Source: Microbacterium sp. Nx66
Lineage (GTDB): Bacteria > Actinomycetota > Actinomycetes > Actinomycetales > Microbacteriaceae
Assembly: GCF_904066215.1 (NCBI RefSeq)
Contig: NZ_LR880474.1
Coordinates: forward strand, 1,426,001 to 1,490,000
DNA: 64,000 nucleotides
Direction: 5' to 3'
Part shown: positions 57,570 through 64,000 of the stretch, one piece after another
How positions within the stretch are numbered: the stretch's first letter is position 1
How the letters are laid out: the number at the start of each line of letters is the position of its first letter
The notes under the pieces: generated by a model
What the model saw: only the letters and a program-made list of their open reading frames with translations
Databases searched by the model: none
What the model was told of the DNA's origin: nothing
Made by a program: the position numbers and the translations under genes

Positions 57570-58454
57570 TCAGCCGGCGGCGACGTCTTCGAGGACGGCG
57601 ACGGCGTCCGCGGCGAACGCATCCGCTCCGGCGTGATCGTGAGCGGTCACCGTCACCACCGCGTCGCCGAGGAACAGCAGCAGCTGGCCGTGAGCCCCGT
57701 GCAGCCGCCACGCCCGCCCCGGACCCTGCCAGCCCGCGAGCGCATAGCGGTCGTAGCCCGGGTTGACGCCCGCGACGACGCCGTCCTCGTGCATGGCGTC
57801 GATCCACTCCGGGGCGACCAGTCGACGACCCTGCCAGGAGCCGCGATCGCGGATGAGCAGCCCCAGGCGCGCGACCTCCTCGGTGCGGAGCGGCAGGCCG
57901 CCACCCGCCTCGATGCGTCCGTTCGGGCATCGCGACCAGACCACGTCCTCGATGCCGAGCGGGGCGAAGAGGCGCGTCGAGAGGTAGTCGCCGATGTCGC
58001 CCACGCGGGTCGCGAGGGCGGTCATCGCGGTATAGGTGCTCGCGTTGGAGTACTGGAACACACGCCCGCGCGAGGGCCGTCGCAGGAACTCGCGGGCCAG
58101 ATCCGGCCAGTCCGTCATCAGCGTCTCGGACCACGGAAGGTCGATGCCGCTCGACATCGACAGCAGGTGACGCAGGGTGACCTGAGCGACACCGTCGCCG
58201 AGCTCGTGGTCCGGGAGGAGGGTGGCGACGGTGTCGTCCAGGCGGATCAGTCCGTCGTCGGCGGCGAGGGCCGTGGCCAGCACGCAGACGCCCTTCGCGA
58301 TCGAGTGCACGTCCTCCCGGACGTCGGGTGCCCAGCGGTGACCTGCGGTGTCCTCGCCGATGCGCACGTGGAGCCCGTGCGCGGCGAAACCCTGGGAGTC
58401 GGCGATGGCGACGAGCCGATCCCTGACCTCGGACGCGGGGTGGGCGGCTGTCAT
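57570..58454 (-). CDS. Serine hydrolase of the class C beta-lactamase family
   Basis: A 294-aa penicillin-binding-protein-like hydrolase without signal peptide. The three active-site elements are SxxK in VHSIAKG (near residue 51), YSN in FQYSNAS, and HGAHGQ near the C terminus. Members include esterases, D-amino-acid peptidases and beta-lactamases; the absence of a signal peptide argues against a periplasmic beta-lactamase. The start overlaps the stop of the acyltransferase gene upstream by 4 nt, so the two are coupled. Confidence 0.86.
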   Translation of the reverse strand: MTAAHPASEVRDRLVAIADSQGFAAHGLHVRIGEDTAGHRWAPDVREDVHSIAKGVCVLATALAADDGLIRLDDTVATLLPDHELGDGVAQVTLRHLLSMSSGIDLPWSETLMTDWPDLAREFLRRPSRGRVFQYSNASTYTAMTALATRVGDIGDYLSTRLFAPLGIEDVVWSRCPNGRIEAGGGLPLRTEEVARLGLLIRDRGSWQGRRLVAPEWIDAMHEDGVVAGVNPGYDRYALAGWQGPGRAWRLHGAHGQLLLFLGDAVVTVTAHDHAGADAFAADAVAVLEDVAAG

Positions 58455-59581
58455 CGCGGACGCCGGGATCCGGTCGGATCGTTGCGGCGGCCTTCCCGCG
58501 ACGCGAGCTCGGGATCGGCGAACAGCCACCGCGGCCGCGGCTCCACGAGCGGACGGAACACCCGCCGCACGGGCGTGGTCGCGAGCAGCAGTGCGAGGAC
58601 CACCGAGAGCGCCGTGACCGCAGGGAGCCAGAACCAGGTCGGCTCGAGGTCGCGCAGCACGCCGCTCTCCCGGAACGGGTAGAGCACGAACGAGTGCAGC
58701 AGATAGACGTACATCGTGTACTGGCCGAAGGTGGTCCACCAGTAGGACCTGCGGGGGATGAGGACGAAGAACGCGGCGCAGAGGACGACGGCGAGGAGCA
58801 GGAGCGCGAAACGGATGCCGCCGGCCCACCACTGGTCCCCGACGAGGTCGGAGTAGGAGGCCTCGTAGAACAGCCAATGCCGCAGATCCGTGGCCTGCCA
58901 GACGGGGAGCCAGTTCCACGCAGCCCACCCGGCGGTGCCGAGGACGGCGACGGCGGTGATCCGGACCCACCACGGGCGGAAGTCGAGGAGACGCAGGCGG
59001 TCGACGATGTTCCGCTCCCTGAGCCACCAGCCGAGGGCGAAGAAGGGCAGCAGGCCCAGGGTGCGCGAGAGCGAGAAGGTGCTGTCGACGTTCGGGAGAT
59101 AGCCCGCGCCGACGGAGATGACCACCGTCCACAGCAACGGCCAGCGCAGCAGGGCGAGGTAGGGGAGGACGAGGCGGAAGATCCCGAGCGCGAGCAGGAA
59201 CCAGAGCGTCCAGCTGGGCTGCGTCGGGTTCGGGGTGGTCTCTCCCTCCACGAGCCACTTGGTGAGCGTCCAGAGCGCCTCGAAGATGACGTAGGGGAGG
59301 ATGATGTCGGTGATGACGCGGGCCATCTGCGTCCGGGTGGGGGAGCCCGACTTGGAGAAGTAACCCGAGATGATGGCGAACGCCGGCATGTGGAAGGCGT
59401 ACAGCGCCAGGTAGAGGGCGAAGGCGATGTCCGAGTCGTAGATGAGGCGCTGGATCGCGTGCCCCAGGACCACGAGGACGATGCAGGCGTACCGCGCGTT
59501 GTCCCAGAAGGGCACGCGTCGGCGTTTGCGGTCGACCGGCCCTGTGCTGGACCCCGTCGTCCCGACTCCGGTGGTGCTCAT
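58451..59581 (-). CDS. Acyltransferase 3 family membrane protein
   Basis: A 376-aa protein with about ten transmembrane helices of the acyltransferase_3 (OafA/NodX-like) family. The N terminus has FWDNARYACIVLVVLGH, with the conserved arginine and the catalytic histidine, and HMPAFAIISGYF with a second conserved stretch. These proteins transfer acetyl or other acyl groups to surface polysaccharides or small metabolites. Coupled to the serine hydrolase (4-nt overlap), so one may add and the other remove an acyl group, which is inference. The -10 lies 6 nt before the ATG. Confidence 0.87.
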   Translation of the reverse strand: MSTTGVGTTGSSTGPVDRKRRRVPFWDNARYACIVLVVLGHAIQRLIYDSDIAFALYLALYAFHMPAFAIISGYFSKSGSPTRTQMARVITDIILPYVIFEALWTLTKWLVEGETTPNPTQPSWTLWFLLALGIFRLVLPYLALLRWPLLWTVVISVGAGYLPNVDSTFSLSRTLGLLPFFALGWWLRERNIVDRLRLLDFRPWWVRITAVAVLGTAGWAAWNWLPVWQATDLRHWLFYEASYSDLVGDQWWAGGIRFALLLLAVVLCAAFFVLIPRRSYWWTTFGQYTMYVYLLHSFVLYPFRESGVLRDLEPTWFWLPAVTALSVVLALLLATTPVRRVFRPLVEPRPRWLFADPELASREGRRNDPTGSRRPR

Positions 59582-59587
59582 TCTCCG

Positions 59588-59593
59588 AGGCTA
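59588..59593 (-). promoter_or_regulatory. -10 of the acyltransferase/serine hydrolase unit
   Basis: TAGCCT on the minus strand, 6 nt before ATG 59581. Confidence 0.6.
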
Positions 59594-59623
59594 CCGGCCG
59601 GGAATAAAGTTGCCCTGCACGCG

Positions 59624-59653
59624 TTGACCCAATTACATTCAAATGAATAGAAC
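59624..59653 (+). promoter_or_regulatory. Promoter of the LLM oxidoreductase operon
   Basis: -35 TTGACC (59624-59629), then ATAGAA (17-bp spacer) or TAGAAC (18-bp spacer) as -10. The leader has a small GGATG/CATCC hairpin. Confidence 0.6.
59637..59648 (+). promoter_or_regulatory. Operator-like palindrome ATTCA-AA-TGAAT
   Basis: 5-bp perfect arms in the spacer between -35 and -10. The sequence and position are typical of MarR/OhrR-type repressor sites. No regulator gene adjoins. Confidence 0.6.
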
Positions 59654-59692
59654 CGGATGTCGAGCATCCGATTCGGAGAACACGGAGCAATC

Positions 59693-60919
59693 ATGAGCGA
59701 GCAGTCAGGCGCGCAGGCGATGCAGTTCGGCATCATGTCGGTCAGCGACATCACCCGCGACCCCACCACGGGAGTCACCCCCAGCGAGCAGGAGCGGATC
59801 AAGGCGACGCTGGCCATCGCGACGCATGCCGAGGAGGTCGGACTCGACGTCTTCGCGATCGGCGAGCACCACAACCCGCCGTTCTGGTCGTCCAGTCCCA
59901 CCACGTTCCTCGCCGCGCTCGCCGCACAGACCGAGCGGCTCATCGTCTCGACCTCGACGACGCTGATCACGACGAACGACCCGGTGCGCATCGCGGAGGA
60001 GTACGCGATGCTGCAGCACGTCTCGGACGGCCGCATGGACCTCATGCTCGGTCGCGGCAACACCGGCCCGGTGTACCCCTGGTTCGGCCAGGACATCCGC
60101 CAGGGGCTTCCGCTGGCGATCGAGAACTACGCGCTCCTGCACAAGCTGTGGCGCGAGGACGTCGTGGACTGGGAGGGCAAGTTCCGCACCCCGCTGCAGG
60201 GCTTCACCTCGACCCCGCGTCCCCTCGACGGCATCGCGCCGTTCGTGTGGCACGGCTCCATCCGCACACCCGAGATCGCCGAGCAGGCCGCCTACTACGG
60301 TGACGGGTTCTTCGCGAACAACATCTTCTGGCCGAAGGAGCACTACCAGCGCCTCATCGAGCTGTACCGTCAGCGCTTCGAGCACTACGGTCACGGCACG
60401 CGGGAGCAGGCGATCGTCGGTCTCGGCGGCCAGGTGTTCATGGCGGCGAAGTCGCAGGACGCGGTGAACCAGTTCCGCCCGTACTTCGACAACGCCCCGG
60501 TCTACGGTCACGGTCCCAGCATGGAGGACTTCACCGAGATGACCCCGCTCACCGTGGGATCGCCGCAGCAGGTGATCGACCGCTATGCGGCGATGCGGGA
60601 GCACTACGGCGACTACCAGCGTCAGCTGTTCCTCATCGACCACGCCGGCCTGCCTCTGAAGACGGTGCTCGAGCAGCTGGACATCCTCGGTTCCGAGGTC
60701 GTGCCGGTGCTCCGCAAGGAGCTGGCGAAGGACCGCCCGTCCACGGTGCCCGACGCGCCGACCCACGCCGCGCGCGTGCAGGCGACCTACGGAGACGGAC
60801 CCACCCGGCAGGCGCGTCCCGGCGCGAACCGCGGCGACAACCTCACCGGGGACTCGCCCTACCAGGACACGCCGGCTCCCGCGGGAGCCGCGTTCGGACT
60901 CGGCCGGAAGGAGGCCTGA
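59693..60919 (+). CDS. LLM-class flavin-dependent oxidoreductase
   Basis: A 408-aa luciferase-like TIM-barrel enzyme. Recognisable parts are MQFGIMSVSDI, VFAIGEHHNPPFWSSSP, SDGRMDLMLGRGNTG and YYGDGFFANNIFWP. It uses reduced FMN, or F420 in some members, for monooxygenation or reduction. The next gene, 1 nt away, encodes an FMN reductase, which fits a two-component monooxygenase. The 60-residue C-terminal tail after the barrel is low-complexity. ATG 59693 has GGAG upstream. Confidence 0.9.
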   Translation: MSEQSGAQAMQFGIMSVSDITRDPTTGVTPSEQERIKATLAIATHAEEVGLDVFAIGEHHNPPFWSSSPTTFLAALAAQTERLIVSTSTTLITTNDPVRIAEEYAMLQHVSDGRMDLMLGRGNTGPVYPWFGQDIRQGLPLAIENYALLHKLWREDVVDWEGKFRTPLQGFTSTPRPLDGIAPFVWHGSIRTPEIAEQAAYYGDGFFANNIFWPKEHYQRLIELYRQRFEHYGHGTREQAIVGLGGQVFMAAKSQDAVNQFRPYFDNAPVYGHGPSMEDFTEMTPLTVGSPQQVIDRYAAMREHYGDYQRQLFLIDHAGLPLKTVLEQLDILGSEVVPVLRKELAKDRPSTVPDAPTHAARVQATYGDGPTRQARPGANRGDNLTGDSPYQDTPAPAGAAFGLGRKEA

Positions 60920-60920
60920 C

Positions 60921-61565
60921 ATGACCACGCGTCGCATCGCCGTCGTCTCGGCGGGTCTCTCCAACCCGTCGTCCACCCGGATGCTCGCCGACCGACTGGC
61001 GGCGGAGACCGTGAAGGCGCTCGCGGAGCGCGACATCGAGGCCACGGTCGACGTGATCGAGCTGCGCGACCACGCGCACGACATCACGAACAACATGCTG
61101 ACCGGCTTCGCGCCGCCTGCACTCGAGACGGCGATCAACACCGTCGTCTCGGCCGACGCGCTGATCGCGGTGACGCCGATCTTCTCCACGAGCTACTCCG
61201 GGTTGTTCAAGTCGTTCATCGATGTGCTCGACCCGGACGCGCTCACGGGGAAGCCCGTGCTGATCGGGGCGAACGCGGGGACACCGCGGCACTCGCTCGC
61301 GATCGACTACGCGATCCGTCCGCTGTTCGCCTACCTGCACGCCGAGGCCGTCTCCACAGGGGTCTTCGCGGCGTCGAGCGACTGGGGCGGCGCCGGAGAC
61401 GATGTCGCACCGTTGGCGAAGCGCGTCGAGAAGGGGGCGAGGGAACTCGCCGATGCGGTCGCGCGCCGGGAGGCTGCCACCGTCGTCGACCCTTTCGATC
61501 CCGCGACCTACCTGGGTGAGGGGCGCTCGTTCGGCCACATGCTCGGCGGTCTCGCCGGAGGGTGA
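60921..61565 (+). CDS. NADPH-dependent FMN reductase (CE1759-type)
   Basis: A 214-aa flavodoxin-fold flavin reductase. Phosphate loop: VVSAGLSNPSSTRMLADRL; the flavin site shows ITPIFSTSYSGLFKSFID-type sequence (here VTPIFSTSYS) and GANAGTPRHS. It starts 1 nt after the LLM oxidoreductase stop and has GGAAGGAGG as Shine-Dalgarno. It probably supplies reduced FMN to that oxidoreductase. The pair is a known actinobacterial arrangement. Confidence 0.9.
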   Translation: MTTRRIAVVSAGLSNPSSTRMLADRLAAETVKALAERDIEATVDVIELRDHAHDITNNMLTGFAPPALETAINTVVSADALIAVTPIFSTSYSGLFKSFIDVLDPDALTGKPVLIGANAGTPRHSLAIDYAIRPLFAYLHAEAVSTGVFAASSDWGGAGDDVAPLAKRVEKGARELADAVARREAATVVDPFDPATYLGEGRSFGHMLGGLAGG

Positions 61566-61590
61566 CAGGGGGCCTCTCGAGAGCGACATG

Positions 61591-61612
61591 CCCCGTGCCT
61601 TTCGGCGCGGGG
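61591..61612 (+). terminator. Hairpin after the FMN reductase gene
   Basis: 9-bp arms (61591-61599 and 61604-61612), one G-U pair, loop TTTC. Confidence 0.65.
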
Positions 61613-61633
61613 CGTGTCCGTGTCTGCGGAGAG

Positions 61634-61666
61634 GGATGCGGGAGCCGTGGACCGGCTCCCGCATCC
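61634..61666. terminator. Terminator between convergent FMN reductase and DUF5302 genes
   Basis: Perfect 13-bp arms (61634-61646 and 61654-61666), 7-nt loop. It serves the minus-strand DUF5302 gene at least. Confidence 0.78.
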
Positions 61667-61672
61667 GCACGG

Positions 61673-61852
61673 TCAACCGCTCTTGCGTCGGAACTCGCGC
61701 CGCGTCTGCGGGGCGTTGGCGGCGTGCACGGCGGAATCGCCGTCGAGGTGGGCCTCGCCCTGCCGGTGGTGCGCGTTCTTCTTCTCGAGCGCTTCCTTGA
61801 ACTTGCGCTTCATGTCCTCCGAGGAGGAGCCGGCGCCTTCTTCGGTGCTCAT
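61673..61852 (-). CDS. DUF5302 small protein
   Basis: A 59-aa protein too short for most ORF filters. It reads MSTEEGAGSSSEDMKRKFKE onwards: a serine/glutamate-rich N terminus, a basic helix rich in Lys and Arg, and a C-terminal RREFRRKSG. The helix DMKRKFKEALEKKN and the closing FRRK match DUF5302, a family of small actinobacterial proteins of unknown function. The -10 TAGGCT lies 7 nt before the ATG. Confidence 0.85.
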   Translation of the reverse strand: MSTEEGAGSSSEDMKRKFKEALEKKNAHHRQGEAHLDGDSAVHAANAPQTRREFRRKSG

Positions 61853-61859
61853 GCTCCCG

Positions 61860-61865
61860 AGCCTA
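61860..61865 (-). promoter_or_regulatory. -10 of the DUF5302 gene
   Basis: TAGGCT on the minus strand, 7 nt before ATG 61852. Confidence 0.55.
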
Positions 61866-61891
61866 GGGCACGGCAGGAGCAGCGGCGAGTG

Positions 61892-62476
61892 TCACCGCTC
61901 CCGCCCTCGCGTGAGCCGGTCGACCCCGAGCCCGATACCGACGGCCAGGGCGACCGACACCGGGACCGCGACGAGGGGGCCGCCGGCCAGCACCGCGCCG
62001 ACGAGCGCGCCGATCGCGGCCTGGTATGCCGCCCACCCGGTCGCGGCGAGCGTCACGAGAGCCAGATAGCGGGGCGGGTGGATCCGGGAGGCGCCCGCCA
62101 CGAGGTTCACGGCGAGCCGGGCGAACGGGACGAAACGAGCGGTGAACAGCACCGTGGCCGTGCCGCGGTCCAGCCGGTCGCGTGCCCAGCCGAGGGCCTG
62201 CCGCATGCGGCGGCCTCTCATCCAGCCCCAGCGCTCGGTGCCGACGACGCACCCGATCAGATAGCAGCAGGCGTCACCGAGCGCTGCCGCCCCCGCCGCG
62301 CAGAGCACCACCGCCCAGAGCGCGGGCGTTCCGGTCGTCATCGCGACCGCGCCGAGGGCTGTCACGGCGATCTCCCCGGGGACGACGACGAAGAACGCGT
62401 CCCCGAGCACGAGCAGGCTCATCGCGGCCAGGCTCCAGGGACCGGCGAGGACGTCAGCGAGCAGGTCTGTCGACAC
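61892..62476 (-). CDS. DedA family membrane protein
   Basis: A 194-aa membrane protein of the DedA/SNARE-associated family, members of which translocate lipid carriers such as undecaprenyl phosphate. Signature segments: GDAFFVVVPGEIAV, LGDACCYLIGCVVG, and FTARFVPFARLAVNLVAGASR with the re-entrant arginines. GTG 62476 was chosen because the preceding reading to ATG 62557 lacks a Shine-Dalgarno and looks non-coding; a weak CAGGGT lies 6 nt upstream. Divergent from the glycosyltransferase fusion. Confidence 0.85.
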   Translation of the reverse strand: MSTDLLADVLAGPWSLAAMSLLVLGDAFFVVVPGEIAVTALGAVAMTTGTPALWAVVLCAAGAAALGDACCYLIGCVVGTERWGWMRGRRMRQALGWARDRLDRGTATVLFTARFVPFARLAVNLVAGASRIHPPRYLALVTLAATGWAAYQAAIGALVGAVLAGGPLVAVPVSVALAVGIGLGVDRLTRGRER

Positions 62477-62615
62477 ACCGCCACCCTGCCCTGGGACGGT
62501 GAACGGGAACCAACGCGCGGATAGCCGGTGACCCGTGATCCAGCATCCGGTGAACATCCGGTGCTCGACGCCGGTTTCTCGCAGCGGGGGCGAGGTGCAC
62601 CGTCATCCTGAGGGG

Positions 62616-64000
62616 GTGAGAGTCGCGATCGTCACCGAGTCCTTCCTTCCGCACATGAACGGCGTGACCGGATCCGTGATGCAGATCCTCCGCCATCTGG
62701 AGCGGCGAGGGCACGAGGCCTGTGTGCTCGCTCCCGCCGCCACGGGCATCCCGGAGCGGTTGCACGGTGCCCCCGTCACGGCGATCCGCAGCGTGCCGCT
62801 CCCCGGATACCGGGATGTCCGCGTCGGCGCGGCGACGACCCGTCGGATCGGAACCGAGCTCGGCCGCTTCCGCCCCGATGTCGTCCACCTGGCGTCGCCG
62901 TTCGCCCTCGGGTGGCGCGGGCTGCTCGCCGCAGAACGCGGCGGCATCGGGACGGTCGCGGCCTACCAGACCGATGTGGCCGCATACACGGAGAGGTATC
63001 GCGTCGCCGCGACGACCGGCATGGCCCACGCCCATATCGCACGGCTCCACCGGCGAGCGACCCTCACACTCACGCCGTCCTCCGAATCCGCGCACCAGCT
63101 CGGTCGCCTCGGCGTCGACCGACTCCGATCCTGGGGGAGAGGGGTGGACGCGGAGCGCTTCCACCCCTCCCGGCGCAGCGACGCGCTCCGAGCGGAATGG
63201 GGAGCGGAGATCGTCATCGGCTACGTCGGACGCCTCGCCGCGGAGAAGCAGGTGGAGGATCTCGCCGCGCTGCACGGCATCCCCGGCGCCCGTCTGGTCA
63301 TCGTCGGCGACGGGCCACGGCGGGACCGGCTGCAGGAACAGCTTCCCGACGCTCTGTTCCTCGGGAGGCTCGACGGGGATGCGCTCGCCACCGTGCTGGC
63401 CTCCTTCGACGTGTTCGTGCATCCGGGAGAGAGCGAGACGTTCGGCCAGACGCTGCAGGAGGCCCACGCGAGCGGGGTGCCCGTGGTCGCCACCGGTCGC
63501 GGAGGGCCGCTCGATCTGGTGAGGGCCGGCGTGGACGGCTGGCTCTACCGCCCCGGGGACCTCGCCGACCTCCGGCGACGCGTGACCGCTCTCGCCGGGG
63601 ACGAGCAGACCCGCCGAGCGTTCGGGCAAGCAGGCTGGAGCGCTGTGCAGGGACGAAGCTGGGAGCACCTCGGGGATCAGCTCCTGGGGCACTTCGAGGA
63701 GGCGCGGGCGCTGCACGCCGTGGACAGCCGTCTGCGCGCTCGCCGCCTCGTCCGACCGGAACCGGCCGCGCCCGCCCCGTCGCGACGGTGGCGGCGGGTG
63801 GTCGCGCTCGGCGACTCCTTGACCGAGGGACTGTGCGACCCAGGGCCGGACGGTGCACTCCGCGGGTGGGCGGACCGGCTCGCCCTGCTCCTCGCCGCGC
63901 GGGGCGGCCTCCACTACGCCAACCTCGCGGTCCGCTCGAAGCGCGTGGCCGACGTGTGCGGCCCGCAACTGGAGCGCGCACTGGAGCTCCGACCCGATCT
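62616..64000 (+). CDS. Glycosyltransferase family 4 - SGNH hydrolase fusion (3' end off window)
   Basis: At least 461 codons open without stop to the right edge. The first ~380 residues are a GT-B glycosyltransferase of family 4: RVAIVTESFLPHMNGVTGSV at the start, GYVGRLAAEKQVEDL (about 205-219), VIVGDGP, and HPGESETFGQTLQEA (about 269-283) with the nucleotide-sugar glutamates. A short Arg/Pro linker leads into a second domain beginning VVALGDSLTEG (about 396-406), block I of SGNH/GDSL hydrolases, then GWADRLALLLAARGG and YANLAVRSKRV. The catalytic Asp-His block lies beyond the window. The start is GTG 62616, or GTG 62595. Confidence 0.87.
   Translation, partial: MRVAIVTESFLPHMNGVTGSVMQILRHLERRGHEACVLAPAATGIPERLHGAPVTAIRSVPLPGYRDVRVGAATTRRIGTELGRFRPDVVHLASPFALGWRGLLAAERGGIGTVAAYQTDVAAYTERYRVAATTGMAHAHIARLHRRATLTLTPSSESAHQLGRLGVDRLRSWGRGVDAERFHPSRRSDALRAEWGAEIVIGYVGRLAAEKQVEDLAALHGIPGARLVIVGDGPRRDRLQEQLPDALFLGRLDGDALATVLASFDVFVHPGESETFGQTLQEAHASGVPVVATGRGGPLDLVRAGVDGWLYRPGDLADLRRRVTALAGDEQTRRAFGQAGWSAVQGRSWEHLGDQLLGHFEEARALHAVDSRLRARRLVRPEPAAPAPSRRWRRVVALGDSLTEGLCDPGPDGALRGWADRLALLLAARGGLHYANLAVRSKRVADVCGPQLERALELRPD

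Noticed and set aside
57570..58454. Beta-lactamase resistance gene
   Set aside because: It has class C-type motifs but no signal peptide; it is more likely a cytosolic esterase or peptidase.

Overview
The window is a GC-rich (about 70%) chromosomal segment from an actinobacterium, most likely Microbacteriaceae and probably Microbacterium-like. This rests on codon bias, the dxr/rip1/ispG and nusA-ylxR-infB-rbfA-truB-ribF gene content, a trp leader of actinobacterial type, a DUF5302 protein and many leaderless promoters. The genus is an inference. No rRNA, tRNA, CRISPR array, insertion sequence or prophage was seen; the gene content is mostly housekeeping. No intergenic gap exceeds 300 bases.

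Layout. 0-4 kb: PP2C phosphatase and an EccC-like FtsK/SpoIIIE ATPase. 4-8.5 kb: asparaginase, OsmC, PlsC acyltransferase, FKBP lipoprotein and dxr. 8.5-17.5 kb: a stand-alone MurE-like ligase, YcnI with a membrane partner, the site-2 protease Rip1, a TrpE-TrpG/PhzE-type fusion behind a complete tryptophan attenuator, ispG, an NTF2-like protein and an AlaX-like editing protein. 17.5-25 kb: nucleotidyltransferase, RNB ribonuclease, PEP-mutase-family protein, proS, PNPOx-like protein, LOG protein and nusA. 25-35 kb: ylxR, infB, rbfA, a LuxR-type regulator with a damaged or phase-variable start, mutY, truB, two small membrane proteins and ribF. 35-47 kb: SNF2 helicase, 6-phosphofructokinase, AbiEi/DUF559 protein, oligopeptidase B, Pit phosphate transporter with a small partner, phosphodiesterase, aspA and a fumarylacetoacetate-hydrolase-family protein. 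47-54 kb: PrsW, FKBP, YceI, an MFS exporter with a mini-ORF, rpsO, a membrane-protein/regulator pair with twin operators, and a 2-oxoglutarate dioxygenase. 54-64 kb: the efeUOB iron-uptake operon, serine hydrolase and acyltransferase, a flavin oxidoreductase/FMN reductase operon, DUF5302, DedA, and a glycosyltransferase fused to an SGNH hydrolase that runs off the right edge.

Functional links. dxr and ispG are two steps of the MEP isoprenoid pathway, with Rip1 between them as in other actinobacteria, but here opposite-strand genes split the three. nusA to ribF is the transcription/translation cluster; rimP is not at its usual place and rpsO lies about 17 kb away without pnp. efeU, efeO and efeB form an acid-type ferrous iron importer with a DtxR/IdeR-like operator over the start of transcription. 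LLM oxidoreductase and FMN reductase form a two-gene flavin unit with a palindrome between -35 and -10.

The most unusual signals are regulatory. (1) A family of intergenic elements has four pentamers in fixed array, CAGGC-N13-CAGGC-N16/17-GCCTG-N13-GCCTG; seven copies lie at five sites and the spacers are not conserved. (2) Two perfect, mutually exclusive hairpins precede infB, one of them covering its Shine-Dalgarno. (3) A trp attenuator has a leader peptide that itself looks leaderless. (4) A -10 hexamer sits exactly 6 nt before the start codon of at least twenty genes. (5) The LuxR-type gene has coding-like sequence upstream of its first ATG, and one extra G in a G6 run would restore a GTG start.
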